A stretch of DNA of 64,000 nucleotides from positions 62,001 to 126,000 of the forward strand of contig CAJTXM010000001.1 of assembly GCA_910583545.1 (NCBI GenBank), read 5' to 3'. The DNA comes from an uncultured Christensenella sp. GTDB taxonomy: Bacteria; Bacillota; Clostridia; Christensenellales; Borkfalkiaceae. Positions 26,070 through 34,181 of this stretch are shown piece by piece. How positions within the stretch are numbered: the first letter of the stretch is position 1; each line of letters begins with the position of its first letter. A program made the position numbers and the translations under genes. The notes beneath the pieces are model-generated. The model was not told where the DNA came from. It did no database searches and worked only from the letters and a program-made list of their open reading frames with translations.

Positions 26070-26345
26070 ATGTCTAGGGAAATACTTTCTAAAAGAAATG
26101 ACTTAGCTAAAATTATAATCGCCGATTGTAAGCCCAAAATTGCGGACGTGTGCCACTTGTTGGAAAGAAGCGAGAGCGTGGACGAGAAAGAGATTGAAAG
26201 GCTTTTAGACGGCTTGTTGGACTATGGTTACGACAATGAAGTAATCGAACTTTTCAACCAGCTATGTCATACGGCAGAGGCAAGATATCCGCAACTCGTA
26301 AAGGACTACACTCGTTATTTTGCGAATCAATGGGCGGAAGACTAG
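26070..26345 (+). CDS. Small all-helical protein, unknown
   Basis: A 91-residue protein from ATG 26070; an in-frame TTG at 26055 has no ribosome site. It is entirely helical and charged (EKEIERLLDGLLDYGYDNEVIELFNQL). The gene starts 4 nt after the previous stop, so it is likely co-expressed with the 422-residue protein, perhaps as its small partner. Confidence 0.5.
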   Translation: MSREILSKRNDLAKIIIADCKPKIADVCHLLERSESVDEKEIERLLDGLLDYGYDNEVIELFNQLCHTAEARYPQLVKDYTRYFANQWAED

Positions 26346-26354
26346 GTGCAACTA

Positions 26355-26383
26355 TTGCCTTTTTATGGAAAATCTGTTATAAT
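26355..26383 (+). promoter_or_regulatory. Promoter for the PIN-domain gene
   Basis: TTGCCT at 26355-26360, 17-nt spacer, TATAAT at 26378-26383 with an extended TG at 26375-26376. Confidence 0.72.
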
Positions 26384-26413
26384 AAGTATATCTCGAAAGA
26401 AGAGGATGCGGCT

Positions 26414-27817
26414 ATGGCAGAGGAAATAAAACCGTTAATTGTTGCGCTTGATACAAATGTCTTTGACAATGCAAATTATTTTTATAGTGGGTTGGATTTA
26501 GGCATACTCAAACAATATATCGATGATGGGGTTATAGGTGAACTGATAATTAGTGATGTCGTAGTCAGAGAGTGCAAAAGACACCTATCTGAAAGTGCTG
26601 AAAACTTGGTGGAGGATTTTGCCGCCAAGTTTGATTCGCTTGAATGGAAAAGAGCATCCACCATTGGTGCATTACCATCTGTCCCCGAAATAATTGATAA
26701 AGAAGCGATAACTGCTGGGCTAATGAAGATGTATGATGAATACCTCGTTGCTACACACGCAAAAATTGTAGACAGCAAAAGTGTCAACATCGAAAACGTT
26801 ATTTCAGATTATTTTAACGAAGTGCCTCCTTTTAAGGGAGGTAAGAAAAATGGCAAAAAGAAAGACCATAAGAAATATGAGTTCCCCGATGCAATAATTA
26901 TCGCTCGTCTAAAACAGATTGCTGAGGAAAGCGGAGAGTTGCGTGTAGTTAGTGATGACCCTGATTGGAAAGCGGCATTTTGGGGCAATGATAAGGTAAA
27001 ATTCTATAAAGAAATAAAGGAATTATTCTCCGACATTACCTTGGAAGAAAAGCTAGGGGCTAAGGCTATAAAGTATTTTAACGATCATCAAGCACAGTTT
27101 AACAACCGTATTGAGCAAATGTTGAGGATGAAACCAGTAGAAGTGTTTGCGCAAGTTCGTGATAGGCATGGTGATGACCGTAGGGAAGCGTATGACAATT
27201 TTGACATCCTAAATATTGGTGTTTCTTCTAAAATAGCGAATGTGGATTATGTTGGGAAATTGACAGTTATTATTACTGCAACCGCATTTGCTTTGGTTGA
27301 ATTAGAAGGGATGTTTTATAATGAGGTTGTTCCTGATGACATACCAAGGTGGGGCGATGAGAGTGCCGAGCCGTATTATTATGAGATGACTGGCTTATGT
27401 AAAGAGTTCCATGAAATTAAGTTTCCAGTTCAGGTAACTTTTATAATAAAAGAAGAAAACATAGACCGCATGGTAAAAGCTGATCCACTGTTGCCGAGAA
27501 AAATTGTCCTGGATGAAGCTACAGTCGCTGATAGAAGATTCATTGATACTGAAGGGTTTTATACCTATAAAAAAGAATATCAATGTGAGTGCGGACACAA
27601 ATTCATTGTTGATTTAATGGAACAGGTCGACACTACATCTCCTGATGGTGAACGCAATATGGGAAGTGAGCTGGATCACTTTGTTTTTTGTGAGGATAAA
27701 TGTCCTAATTGCGGAAGGAAATATCGTATATGCGGTGATGTGTATGAATACCCCATTGGGACGTTATCTCTTGACCAAACCAAAATCGAATGGAAAAACA
27801 GTAAGGAGAATAAATAG
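26414..27817 (+). CDS. PIN-domain protein with C-terminal zinc ribbon
   Basis: A 467-residue protein. ATG 26414 is chosen because it follows the promoter and an AAGAGGA sequence; the open frame extends upstream over the previous gene without a promoter. The N terminus (PLIVALDTNVFDN, D13) is a PIN-like start, with further acidic residues in VVVRECKRH, EFPDAIIIARL and VVSDDPDW. This is the acidic cluster of PIN/DUF4935-type nucleases. A C-terminal zinc ribbon (C-x-C near 395, then CPNCG near 433) follows a beta-rich middle domain. PIN nucleases are often toxins or defence RNases, and this one would be cargo. Confidence 0.7.
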   Translation: MAEEIKPLIVALDTNVFDNANYFYSGLDLGILKQYIDDGVIGELIISDVVVRECKRHLSESAENLVEDFAAKFDSLEWKRASTIGALPSVPEIIDKEAITAGLMKMYDEYLVATHAKIVDSKSVNIENVISDYFNEVPPFKGGKKNGKKKDHKKYEFPDAIIIARLKQIAEESGELRVVSDDPDWKAAFWGNDKVKFYKEIKELFSDITLEEKLGAKAIKYFNDHQAQFNNRIEQMLRMKPVEVFAQVRDRHGDDRREAYDNFDILNIGVSSKIANVDYVGKLTVIITATAFALVELEGMFYNEVVPDDIPRWGDESAEPYYYEMTGLCKEFHEIKFPVQVTFIIKEENIDRMVKADPLLPRKIVLDEATVADRRFIDTEGFYTYKKEYQCECGHKFIVDLMEQVDTTSPDGERNMGSELDHFVFCEDKCPNCGRKYRICGDVYEYPIGTLSLDQTKIEWKNSKENK

Positions 27818-27823
27818 CACCCC

Positions 27824-27862
27824 TGCAACCTTGCAAGAATTTTGCACGATTGCAAGGTTGCA
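27824..27862. repeat. 13-bp perfect dyad containing the AAGGTTGCAA motif
   Basis: TGCAACCTTGCAA (27824-27836) and TTGCAAGGTTGCA (27850-27862) separated by 13 nt, immediately after the PIN-domain stop and before the phosphatase gene. Other copies of the motif lie at 19789, 19917, 29984 and 30008. Confidence 0.7.
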
Positions 27863-27876
27863 AAAGGAAGTGCAAA

Positions 27877-28686
27877 ATGAAATATTACGTTGTGGCTGAC
27901 GTCCACGGCTTTTATGACTATATGATAGAAGCCTTGACCGAAAAAGGTTACTTTACGGATGCGGCACCGCATAAATTAATTATCTGCGGAGATTTGTTCG
28001 ACAGAGGAAAACAGAGCAAGGAATTGCAAGAGTTCATTCTCGGACTTTTGAAGCAAGATGAGGTTATACTTATCAAAGGCAACCACGAAGACCTGTTGGT
28101 GGATTTTGTGGAGAAGTTGCCGATATACGCTGGAATGGGTTTTCAATACACTCATCATTTTTCTAACGGAACAGTACACACGGTTCGTGATTTAACTGGA
28201 AGTACTTTGACCAAGATGGGAATGTACCCTGAGATGACGGCAAGCAAAATGAAGCAGACGGGATTTTTCAGAACAATTCTCCCAGCAATGCGAAATTATT
28301 ACGAAACCAAGAATTACATTTTTGTACATGGGTGGATACCGTCTATTGCTAATGGAACGGGCGGAAATGCAAGTTTCTTCCAATTCAATCCCGAATGGAG
28401 AAATGATGATGCCGCTGGCTGGTATTTTGCACGTTGGTATAACGGTATGCTTGCAGCGCATCAGGGTGTTATTGAGCCTGGGAAGACGATTGTATGTGGT
28501 CATTGGCATACATCATACGGACATTCAAGGTATGAAGATAAAGGTGAGGAGTTCGGCAAGGATGAAGACTTTTCGCCTTACTATGCGGATGGCATAATCG
28601 CACTTGATGCTTGCACGGTACACAGCAGGAAGGTTAACTGTGTTGTCATAGAAGATGATGAGTTGACTACCGCCGATGAAACGTAA
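27877..28686 (+). CDS. Calcineurin-like (PPP-type) metallophosphatase
   Basis: A 269-residue phosphoesterase. Metal-binding motifs are in order: D8-x-H10-G, G38-D-L-F-D-R-G44, G68-N-H-E-D72, then H-G (FVHGW), H-W-H (CGHWH, near 209). This is the PPP/ApaH-like signature, covering Ser/Thr phosphatases and diadenosine tetraphosphatases. ATG 27877 follows AAAAGGAAG. It overlaps the next gene by 11 nt. As phage or element cargo it may adjust phosphorylation or nucleotide alarmones. Confidence 0.85.
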   Translation: MKYYVVADVHGFYDYMIEALTEKGYFTDAAPHKLIICGDLFDRGKQSKELQEFILGLLKQDEVILIKGNHEDLLVDFVEKLPIYAGMGFQYTHHFSNGTVHTVRDLTGSTLTKMGMYPEMTASKMKQTGFFRTILPAMRNYYETKNYIFVHGWIPSIANGTGGNASFFQFNPEWRNDDAAGWYFARWYNGMLAAHQGVIEPGKTIVCGHWHTSYGHSRYEDKGEEFGKDEDFSPYYADGIIALDACTVHSRKVNCVVIEDDELTTADET

Positions 28687-29557
28687 ACCTCAGCCGCCTT
28701 TAAATTTCAGATTTCACGGTACACTGGACTTATTCCAGTTGCTGGATGTGTGTATGGAAGCTAACATTCCTAAGGTTGAGAAAGCTATAGCTGATTGGAA
28801 GTCTCAAAGCGAAAATTCCGATAAGTGTCCAAAAATATGCACAAATCAAGTAAACGACTGTCCAAAAATATGCATAGGAGGGTTGGCGATGGGTAATGCC
28901 CCCCAAAAGAAGGTTTCTATCCTTGGTGATTCCATATCTACGTATATGGGATTCAACCCTTATGGTTACCCAGTATATTATAAAGAAGACAAGTCATACG
29001 ACAACGAAATTGACAGTGTAAACGACACCTGGTGGAAACAGGTTATAGACGGCATTGGCGGAGAGCTGTGCATAAATGATTCATATTCGGGAAGTTTGGT
29101 CGCTGGAGTATTTGAGTCATCGGCTTGCTCAAAAGAGAGATGCTCAAATCTGCATAGCGAATCTGCCCCGGACATTATTCTCATTTATATGGGGACTAAT
29201 GACAGGGGGTATGAGATTAAACTTGGGTTGAATGAGCCAGAGAACACAATGGGGTTCTATGGGGCATATAGGGTTATGCTGCGGCAATTAAAAAACAATT
29301 ACCCTACGACTAAAATCGTGTGCGGCACGTTGTTGATAGGATACAAAAAGGACGAAAAAGAACGTTACATTCGAGCGGATGCACGCTATAATGACGTAAT
29401 AAGATTGGTTGCAAAAGAGGAAGGTTGCTTGCTGGCAGACATAGCACAATCGGGTGAGTGCTACGAAACTTTGGACTATTGCCACCCTACAAAAAAAGGA
29501 CATAAACAAATAGCAAAACTTTGGTTGGCAGCATTAAAAACTTTACTGACTGAATAA
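28676..29557 (+). CDS. SGNH/GDSL-type hydrolase with possible internal start
   Basis: A 293-residue protein. The catalytic block I is GDSIST, with GTND (block III) and CHPTKKGH (block V) in the expected order, so an SGNH-type esterase is likely. The first 71 residues are a helical extension (LFQLLDVCMEANIPKVEKAI) not part of the fold. An internal AGGAGGG at 28876-28882 sits 6 nt before an in-frame ATG at 28889, which would give a 222-residue catalytic-only protein. A near-perfect 16-nt repeat (TGTCCAAAAATATGCA, with copies at about 28825 and 28859) lies just before it. Both starts may be used. Confidence 0.72.
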   Translation: MKRKPQPPLNFRFHGTLDLFQLLDVCMEANIPKVEKAIADWKSQSENSDKCPKICTNQVNDCPKICIGGLAMGNAPQKKVSILGDSISTYMGFNPYGYPVYYKEDKSYDNEIDSVNDTWWKQVIDGIGGELCINDSYSGSLVAGVFESSACSKERCSNLHSESAPDIILIYMGTNDRGYEIKLGLNEPENTMGFYGAYRVMLRQLKNNYPTTKIVCGTLLIGYKKDEKERYIRADARYNDVIRLVAKEEGCLLADIAQSGECYETLDYCHPTKKGHKQIAKLWLAALKTLLTE

Positions 29558-29586
29558 AACTACAAATGATTTTTAGGAGATTAAAA

Positions 29587-29910
29587 ATGAAGTTTGAAGA
29601 ACTTTTTGCGCTTGGATATGAATATAACAGAAAAGCATTGGCACAAGCAATATATCAAATCGATAACTATAATAATGAGCCAACCAGCAAGGAAAAGAAA
29701 AGAGAATTAGGATATAGGAAATCTGTAGCTTCAAATCAAAAAGAAAAAGAAATTTTAGAAGAATACAAAGAGGAACTTTTAAAAGATAGGGCATCGCCGC
29801 TTAGCTATCGGGTGGATGGGCATATGACAGAAATTGACAATGAGCGAAAGGAAGAAATATATGATTGTGTCTTGAATGAAATCAATAGAATAATTCAAGA
29901 ATTGAACTGA
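29587..29910 (+). CDS. Small helical protein, unknown
   Basis: A 107-residue charged helical protein from ATG 29587, preceded by TAGGAGATT. It has strings of Lys and Glu (KEKKRELGYRKS, KEKEILEEYKEEL) and no recognised motif. Last cargo gene before the integrase end. Confidence 0.5.
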   Translation: MKFEELFALGYEYNRKALAQAIYQIDNYNNEPTSKEKKRELGYRKSVASNQKEKEILEEYKEELLKDRASPLSYRVDGHMTEIDNERKEEIYDCVLNEINRIIQELN

Positions 29911-29983
29911 GTCAAAACCCTAATAAGAATGCAATTTATCTGTAAAAGTGGTATTCTTAAAGGGTGCAATATAAAAAATAAGA

Positions 29984-30017
29984 TTGCAACCTTGCGGATA
30001 TGGCGATAAGGTTGCAA
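29984..30017. repeat. AAGGTTGCAA dyad
   Basis: TTGCAACCTT (29984-29993) and AAGGTTGCAA (30008-30017), spaced 14 nt. Same motif as the dyad at 27824-27862. Confidence 0.65.
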
Positions 30018-30042
30018 CCATAAATGTAATCTTGATTTCTTG

Positions 30043-30076
30043 AAATCTCACCTCTATAGGGTGGTGGGATTTTTTT
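30043..30076 (+). terminator. Intrinsic terminator after the cargo genes
   Basis: 10-bp stem with one mismatch, AAATCTCACC (30043-30052) and GGTGGGATTT (30063-30072), followed by a T run. Confidence 0.8.
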
Positions 30077-30090
30077 GTGGTGTTGGAAAA

Positions 30091-30148
30091 GGGGAGTTTT
30101 GGTCAAATGCCTATCGTTCAACCCCCAAAAATGGGGAGTTTCGGTCAA
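30091..30148. repeat. Imperfect 16-nt direct repeats near the integrase
   Basis: GGGGAGTTTTGGTCAA at 30091-30106 and GGGGAGTTTCGGTCAA at 30133-30148 (one mismatch, 42-nt period). Possible arm-type sites for the tyrosine integrase, whose gene ends 119 nt away. Confidence 0.4.
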
Positions 30149-30160
30149 TACACGCAGCAG

Positions 30161-30191
30161 AACGGGAGAAATTCACAAAATTTCTCCCGTT
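30161..30191. terminator. Inverted repeat terminator, mainly for the integrase side
   Basis: AACGGGAGAAATT (30161-30173) and AATTTCTCCCGTT (30179-30191), 5-nt loop, then TTTGTT. It may work for + transcripts, and faces the 3' end of the convergent integrase gene. Confidence 0.6.
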
Positions 30192-30266
30192 TTGTTATCT
30201 TTGGGAAGTAATTGGGAAGTGGTTTTTGCCCGATTTCAGCCCAAAACAGGTGTTTTTGTGTGTTAT

Positions 30267-31499
30267 TTACAGTTCATAGTCTATTTTGTTAATTTTTTGC
30301 AAGATATACTCTTGTGAATAAGTTGTATAGCCTCTGTCCACTCGCGAAGTCTTTACGTCCGAGTCAAACTCGTGTCCTGCCCATTTCATAACAAGTTCGG
30401 GGTTGCACCCACATTCTTTTGCTCTCGTAATGAAGCTGTAACGCAGTTCGTGGATATGTCTTTCAGGAAATATCCGTTTCAGCGCGTCTCGAATTGTATA
30501 GCGATTAGTCGCTTTTGCCTGTTCCAAATCGATTAACGGCAAAACTTTTTTCAGCATCGGCGATATGGGTATTTGCCTTATTACTTTTGCATAGCCCTTT
30601 CTCGTCTTTTCCGATTCGCAGTAAATAAACGTGTCGTCATAAGTTATCGTTTCCAGCTCGCCCACGCGCATACCCGTATAGAGTAGGGTAAGAATAGCGG
30701 AGTTGCCGGCATAGTGCAGATTTTCCTTACAGAAGTCAATTATTGTTTTCTCTTCGGCTTTGGTAAACGCCTTGCCTTTCTTGACTTCGTAGTGCGAAAG
30801 TACGATTTTTGCCATCGGCGTTTTTATGCCGTAGTCCTCGGCAATTACGTCAAATATTGCAGATAAAAGTAATTTCAGTTTCTGTGCGGTGCGATTTTTG
30901 CCGCTGTCCGTCAGTTCAAACAGAAAGTCCTGAATATCTTTTCTCATTATTTCGTTGACGTGGTAATGACCGAACTTCGGCAGAATATTGTGCGACAGCA
31001 AGTTGACGTAGCTTTTGTGAGTCGTCTCTTTAACCGTTTGCTTCTTGACTTTAAGCCAATCGTTTATGAAGTCTGCAAATAGGGGGTAACCTGCGTTTTG
31101 CTTTGCCTTTTCTGCGGCAAGCAACTTGTCCAAGAATTTTTGTCTCATTATATCGAAGCTCTTGGACGCAACCTCGATATTGTAACCGTCTCTACGGAAC
31201 CGCGCTTGGTACAAGCCATTCACATTGCGGTAGGTTACGATTTTGTCGTTTATGGTAAATAATTTCTTTAAGTAGTCCGACATAGAATTTATCTCCTTAG
31301 GTTTGAATTTGATAAATCCGTTTGTTGCGGTTTCCTTAAAATCAACTCTTGTTTCCCTTTTAGTTAGTTGTTTCAACCTGTCCAGAGTTATGCTTTCCGA
31401 AGCCGCTTTCAATTTAATCTGCGTAACTTCGTCCCGCTCGTTCTCGGACGGCATGTACTTAATTGCATTGAATACTTTTTGTAATTCGATGTCTGTCAA
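30267..31499 (-). CDS. Tyrosine-family site-specific integrase
   Basis: A 410-residue phage-type integrase on the - strand. The catalytic domain has R in YTGMRVGELE, H-x-x-R in HIHELRYSF, H in WAGHEF and the likely nucleophile Tyr in RGYTTYSQEY. The N-terminal half carries a SAM-like core-binding domain (about 150-240). The start is TTG at 31499 after AAGGATA. The gene converges on the cargo genes, and its start region is near the mobilisation-like gene. This is a second, different recombinase system in the same element. Confidence 0.9.
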   Translation of the reverse strand: MTDIELQKVFNAIKYMPSENERDEVTQIKLKAASESITLDRLKQLTKRETRVDFKETATNGFIKFKPKEINSMSDYLKKLFTINDKIVTYRNVNGLYQARFRRDGYNIEVASKSFDIMRQKFLDKLLAAEKAKQNAGYPLFADFINDWLKVKKQTVKETTHKSYVNLLSHNILPKFGHYHVNEIMRKDIQDFLFELTDSGKNRTAQKLKLLLSAIFDVIAEDYGIKTPMAKIVLSHYEVKKGKAFTKAEEKTIIDFCKENLHYAGNSAILTLLYTGMRVGELETITYDDTFIYCESEKTRKGYAKVIRQIPISPMLKKVLPLIDLEQAKATNRYTIRDALKRIFPERHIHELRYSFITRAKECGCNPELVMKWAGHEFDSDVKTSRVDRGYTTYSQEYILQKINKIDYEL

Positions 31500-31708
31500 G
31501 TATCCTTATTCGGACAGTCAGTTTTTTTATTTTACCGCGCCATTATAGTTAAGAATACTATGTTCTCTTTTCAAAACTGTTTTCCTCCTAAAAAATTATT
31601 TTGTGCAAACGGAGGGAGCTGTCCGTCATACTCCGCCTGCGGAATGTTAATACGATTATAACGACCTGACGTAAAAAGTCAAGGGTCTATTTAAAAATAC
31701 TAAATTTT

Positions 31709-32527
31709 TTAATAGCGGTATGGTAAGTCGTCGAAATCGGGAATAAAGTCGTACTTATCATCTTCGTATCTTCCGAAACGCTTTTTCTGTTCAAGACAAG
31801 TGCTTCTGAAAGGCGAAATGCTTTTGCCTCGCACTGCACCGTACTTTTCGGAAACTTTGTTATAGAAGTCTTCCTGCAAATCAAAAAACGAAGTTGTTCC
31901 ACCACGCTGTTTCCAAAACTCTGTACGGCATAGAAGAGGACTGTCAAAGTTTTCTTTTTCACGATAAAGCGGTTCTCCGTTTTCATCGGTCAACTGCAAA
32001 AGTGTGCCGTAATCGTTTTTCTCTTTACTCATAATCTTCGCTTGCCATTTAGGTGTTATCGGTAAGTAGTAGACAAATAGATTGCGCCTGTTCGGCTCGG
32101 TAATTATTACAGCACAGATAATGTTCTTATCTGTACCGAGATAACCTATCTTGTCCACAGCAAAGGAATAGCACTTTTTAAAGTAACCTCCAATTTCATA
32201 CTCATTCGGGAAACTGTCCCAGAATTCTTTGTTTCCGCCGACTTGAAGACATTCCAAAACTACGTTGCGCTTTCGTTTATTGAACTGTGCGTTCAATTTA
32301 TCCATCGCTACTTTCCAAGCCTGTTCGGTTGTGTTATGTAATAACTTTAAGTACTCAATTTCGAATTCCCGTTCGCATCTCGAAAGGTAATCGTCCACGG
32401 TTTGTAATTCCTGCATAGTGTGAGTTAATACGGAAATAGTTGCGTGCTTGTCCCGTGGCAGTTTCCACGGTGCAATTTCGTCCGGCAACAAATCTACGTT
32501 TTTCTTGTTCCAAAGATAATTATTCAT
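31709..32527 (-). CDS. Degenerate MobV/Pre-like protein lacking relaxase residues
   Basis: A 272-residue protein on the - strand, start ATG 32527 with AAGGAGG 5 nt upstream (a GTG at 32533 sits inside the RBS). The middle (NLFVYYLPITPKWQ) and C-terminal part (DLQEDFYNKVSEKYGAVRGKS) resemble MobV-type mobilisation relaxases. The expected catalytic H-x-D-E and H-x-H residues are missing: the matching place reads TEPNRRNLFVYYLPIT. This could be a non-catalytic, repurposed or decayed relative. The identification is by eye only. Confidence 0.45.
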   Translation of the reverse strand: MNNYLWNKKNVDLLPDEIAPWKLPRDKHATISVLTHTMQELQTVDDYLSRCEREFEIEYLKLLHNTTEQAWKVAMDKLNAQFNKRKRNVVLECLQVGGNKEFWDSFPNEYEIGGYFKKCYSFAVDKIGYLGTDKNIICAVIITEPNRRNLFVYYLPITPKWQAKIMSKEKNDYGTLLQLTDENGEPLYREKENFDSPLLCRTEFWKQRGGTTSFFDLQEDFYNKVSEKYGAVRGKSISPFRSTCLEQKKRFGRYEDDKYDFIPDFDDLPYRY

Positions 32528-32577
32528 TTTCACCTCCTTAATTTATTTCTGCTCATGGATGCGGATTTTCTAAGGGA

Positions 32578-32611
32578 AGCAAAAGTCGGCTCTTTGTTCA
32601 AGAGCCGACTT
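32578..32611 (-). terminator. 12-bp hairpin upstream of the MobV-like gene
   Basis: AAGTCGGCTCTT (32583-32594) and AAGAGCCGACTT (32600-32611), 5-nt loop, with a short T run on the - strand side. Probable terminator for the - strand gene at 32.7-33.1 kb. Confidence 0.55.
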
Positions 32612-32734
32612 AACGTTCCTCACTATATAAGCCACGAGAACGCCGAAAATATTACTAAAATAAGAAAATTTCTAAAAAATTTTTATTTGGATAGATTTTT
32701 ACCCGTATAAGCCTTGTAAAACTGTCTTAACCGT

Positions 32735-33123
32735 CTATTCCGCCATTTTGCTACATAAGGGTAAAAACGTTGTGTAAGATATTCTTCCATGCCCATGTTC
32801 AATCTTTTTGTAATCTTTTCTATCGCAGAAAATATGCTTGTATAGAACTTGTCCGATTCGTGTATCCAGCTCTATAATGTTGAAAGTAACGTAACAGTCA
32901 TTGATAAACACTGTATTTTCATACATAAATTCTTTACACATTTTCGATTACCTCTTATATAATCTTGAACCAAATGAAATAGGTAACGCATATCACGTGT
33001 TTCAATTCCTACTTTGTCTGTCTTTGAGGCGTTCATAACTTCAAGCTCGACTGTATGAAATTCGTAATAAGTTGCTGAGTATTCACCCTCGGTTATGGGG
33101 CGTTTAATGCAGTCCTCGAACAC
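32735..33123 (-). pseudogene. Frameshifted, 5'-truncated element gene
   Basis: Two overlapping - strand frames read as one protein: the first (33123 down to about 32943) ends RYLFHLVQDYIRGN, and the second (32941 to 32735) continues CKEFMYENTVFINDCYVTF. Joining needs a single-base shift near 32942. Upstream of 33123 the frame remains open to about 33139 (KKSTAYIKVFEDC) and then meets the element boundary without a start codon, so the 5' end is probably lost too. No family was recognised. Confidence 0.55.
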
Positions 33124-33134
33124 CTTAATGTATG

Positions 33135-33155
33135 CGGTGCTTTTTTTGCTGACAG
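33135..33155. other. Junction of integrated element and host DNA
   Basis: AT-rich element sequence with - strand genes ends here and GC-rich sequence with a 5'-truncated + strand gene remnant begins. The junction is inside the host remnant. The exact base cannot be fixed without the left end. Confidence 0.5.
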
Positions 33156-33419
33156 GCGATCGCAGGCAACTGCAAGGCGCTCATTTCTATGCAGGACGAT
33201 ACCGACCGCGCCGCCGCGTGCAGCGTTGCAGATAAGAGCGGCGTCTGGTTTTCGGTCATCGGAACCTGCATATACGGCACCGAAGAATGGAACGAAATGT
33301 CAAGCTATGATCATTACGTCGGCTAGATAGGCACGTCGCTCGACAGCGAGGTCAAGGCAGGCTACGATATGGTTAAGAAATATATCGACATCATCAACGA
33401 GAGGGGAGCTCAGAACTGA
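33153..33419 (+). pseudogene. 3' remnant of an interrupted host gene
   Basis: An 88-codon reading frame beginning at 33153 after a TGA, containing one internal TAG at 33324-33326, ending TGA at 33417-33419. Readable residues include SMQDDTDRAAACSVADKSG, GTCIYGTEEWNEM and VKAGYDMVKKYIDIINERG. No family was recognised. It lacks a 5' end and is followed 2 nt later by the ATG of the esterase gene, so it was part of a host operon broken by the element. Confidence 0.6.
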
Positions 33420-33421
33420 GT

Positions 33422-34160
33422 ATGGCAAGATTTAATTTACGGTTCGTAAGTAAATCTTTGCTGAGAAAGGTTGAAGTAAACCTCGTTATACCGTCGCTCG
33501 ATCTTCACGGCGCAATCGCCGAAAAAAAATCCGCGCCATTACCGCGACAGCGATAAGAAATATCCGCTTATCATTTTGCTGTCCGGCTTCGGCGACGACA
33601 ACGAAGCGTGGCTGTTGCAGACTAATATATCCGCGCTCTGCGCCGAGTATGGAGTAGCCGTCGCATTGATCGGCGGTGAAAACAAATGGTATCTCGACCA
33701 AAGCCCGATAGACGGCTGGCACACTTTTATCGAAGACGAGCTTCCCGATTTTCTGTACGGCAATTTTTCGGCTCTCGATCAGAACAGGCTTCCCGTCATA
33801 GGCGGAGTTTCTATGGGCGGTTACGGCGCGCTGTACAACGGGCTGAAATCTCCCGAAAAATATTCGGCGATTATGGCGCTGTCGCCTGCGACAAAGCCCG
33901 ACGGGATAGTGGATGAAACCGCGCACGGAACATTGAAGGAGCTGTTTTCGAAAGCTAAAGGCAGATTGCCTTATACCTATATATCCGTTGGCGATAAAGA
34001 CTTTATCTACGAAGTCAGCAAACAGTTAGACGGCTGGCTTACGCAAAACGGAACGGGCGTAAATTATACGTTCGTCGGGGGATATGCCCATACCTGGGAC
34101 CTGTGGCGGACGGAAATAGTCAAATTTTTACAGGAACTTAAAAATAAAAAAATAATTTAA
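33422..34160 (+). pseudogene. Alpha/beta-hydrolase esterase split at an 8-A run
   Basis: ATG 33422 begins an open frame that stops at a TAA shortly after an A8 run (33522-33529). Removing one A joins it with the frame that carries HYRDSDKKYPLIILLSGFGDD and the rest of an esterase-D/CE1-like hydrolase. The joined frame holds the nucleophile elbow GVSMGGYG, a D in VGDKDF and an H in GYAHTW. The break could be a genuine pseudogene, a recoding site or a sequencing indel. An independent TTG start at 33576 has no ribosome site and lacks the first strand. Confidence 0.75.
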
Positions 34161-34181
34161 AATTTTCTCGGAGGAAAATGT

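Larger units (their letters stand above)
29911..30266. other. 356-bp intergenic region holding dyads, repeats and two terminators
   Basis: No gene is visible. It contains an AAGGTTGCAA dyad (29984-30017), a terminator (30043-30076), a 16-nt direct repeat (30091-30148) and a second terminator-like stem (30161-30191). All lie between the cargo genes and the 3' end of the convergent integrase, so it may hold integrase arm or core sites. Confidence 0.55.

Noticed and set aside
33576..33578. TTG start for the esterase at 33576
   Set aside because: No ribosome site. The residues just upstream in frame (HYRDSDKKYPL) are family residues, so the frameshifted longer gene is better.
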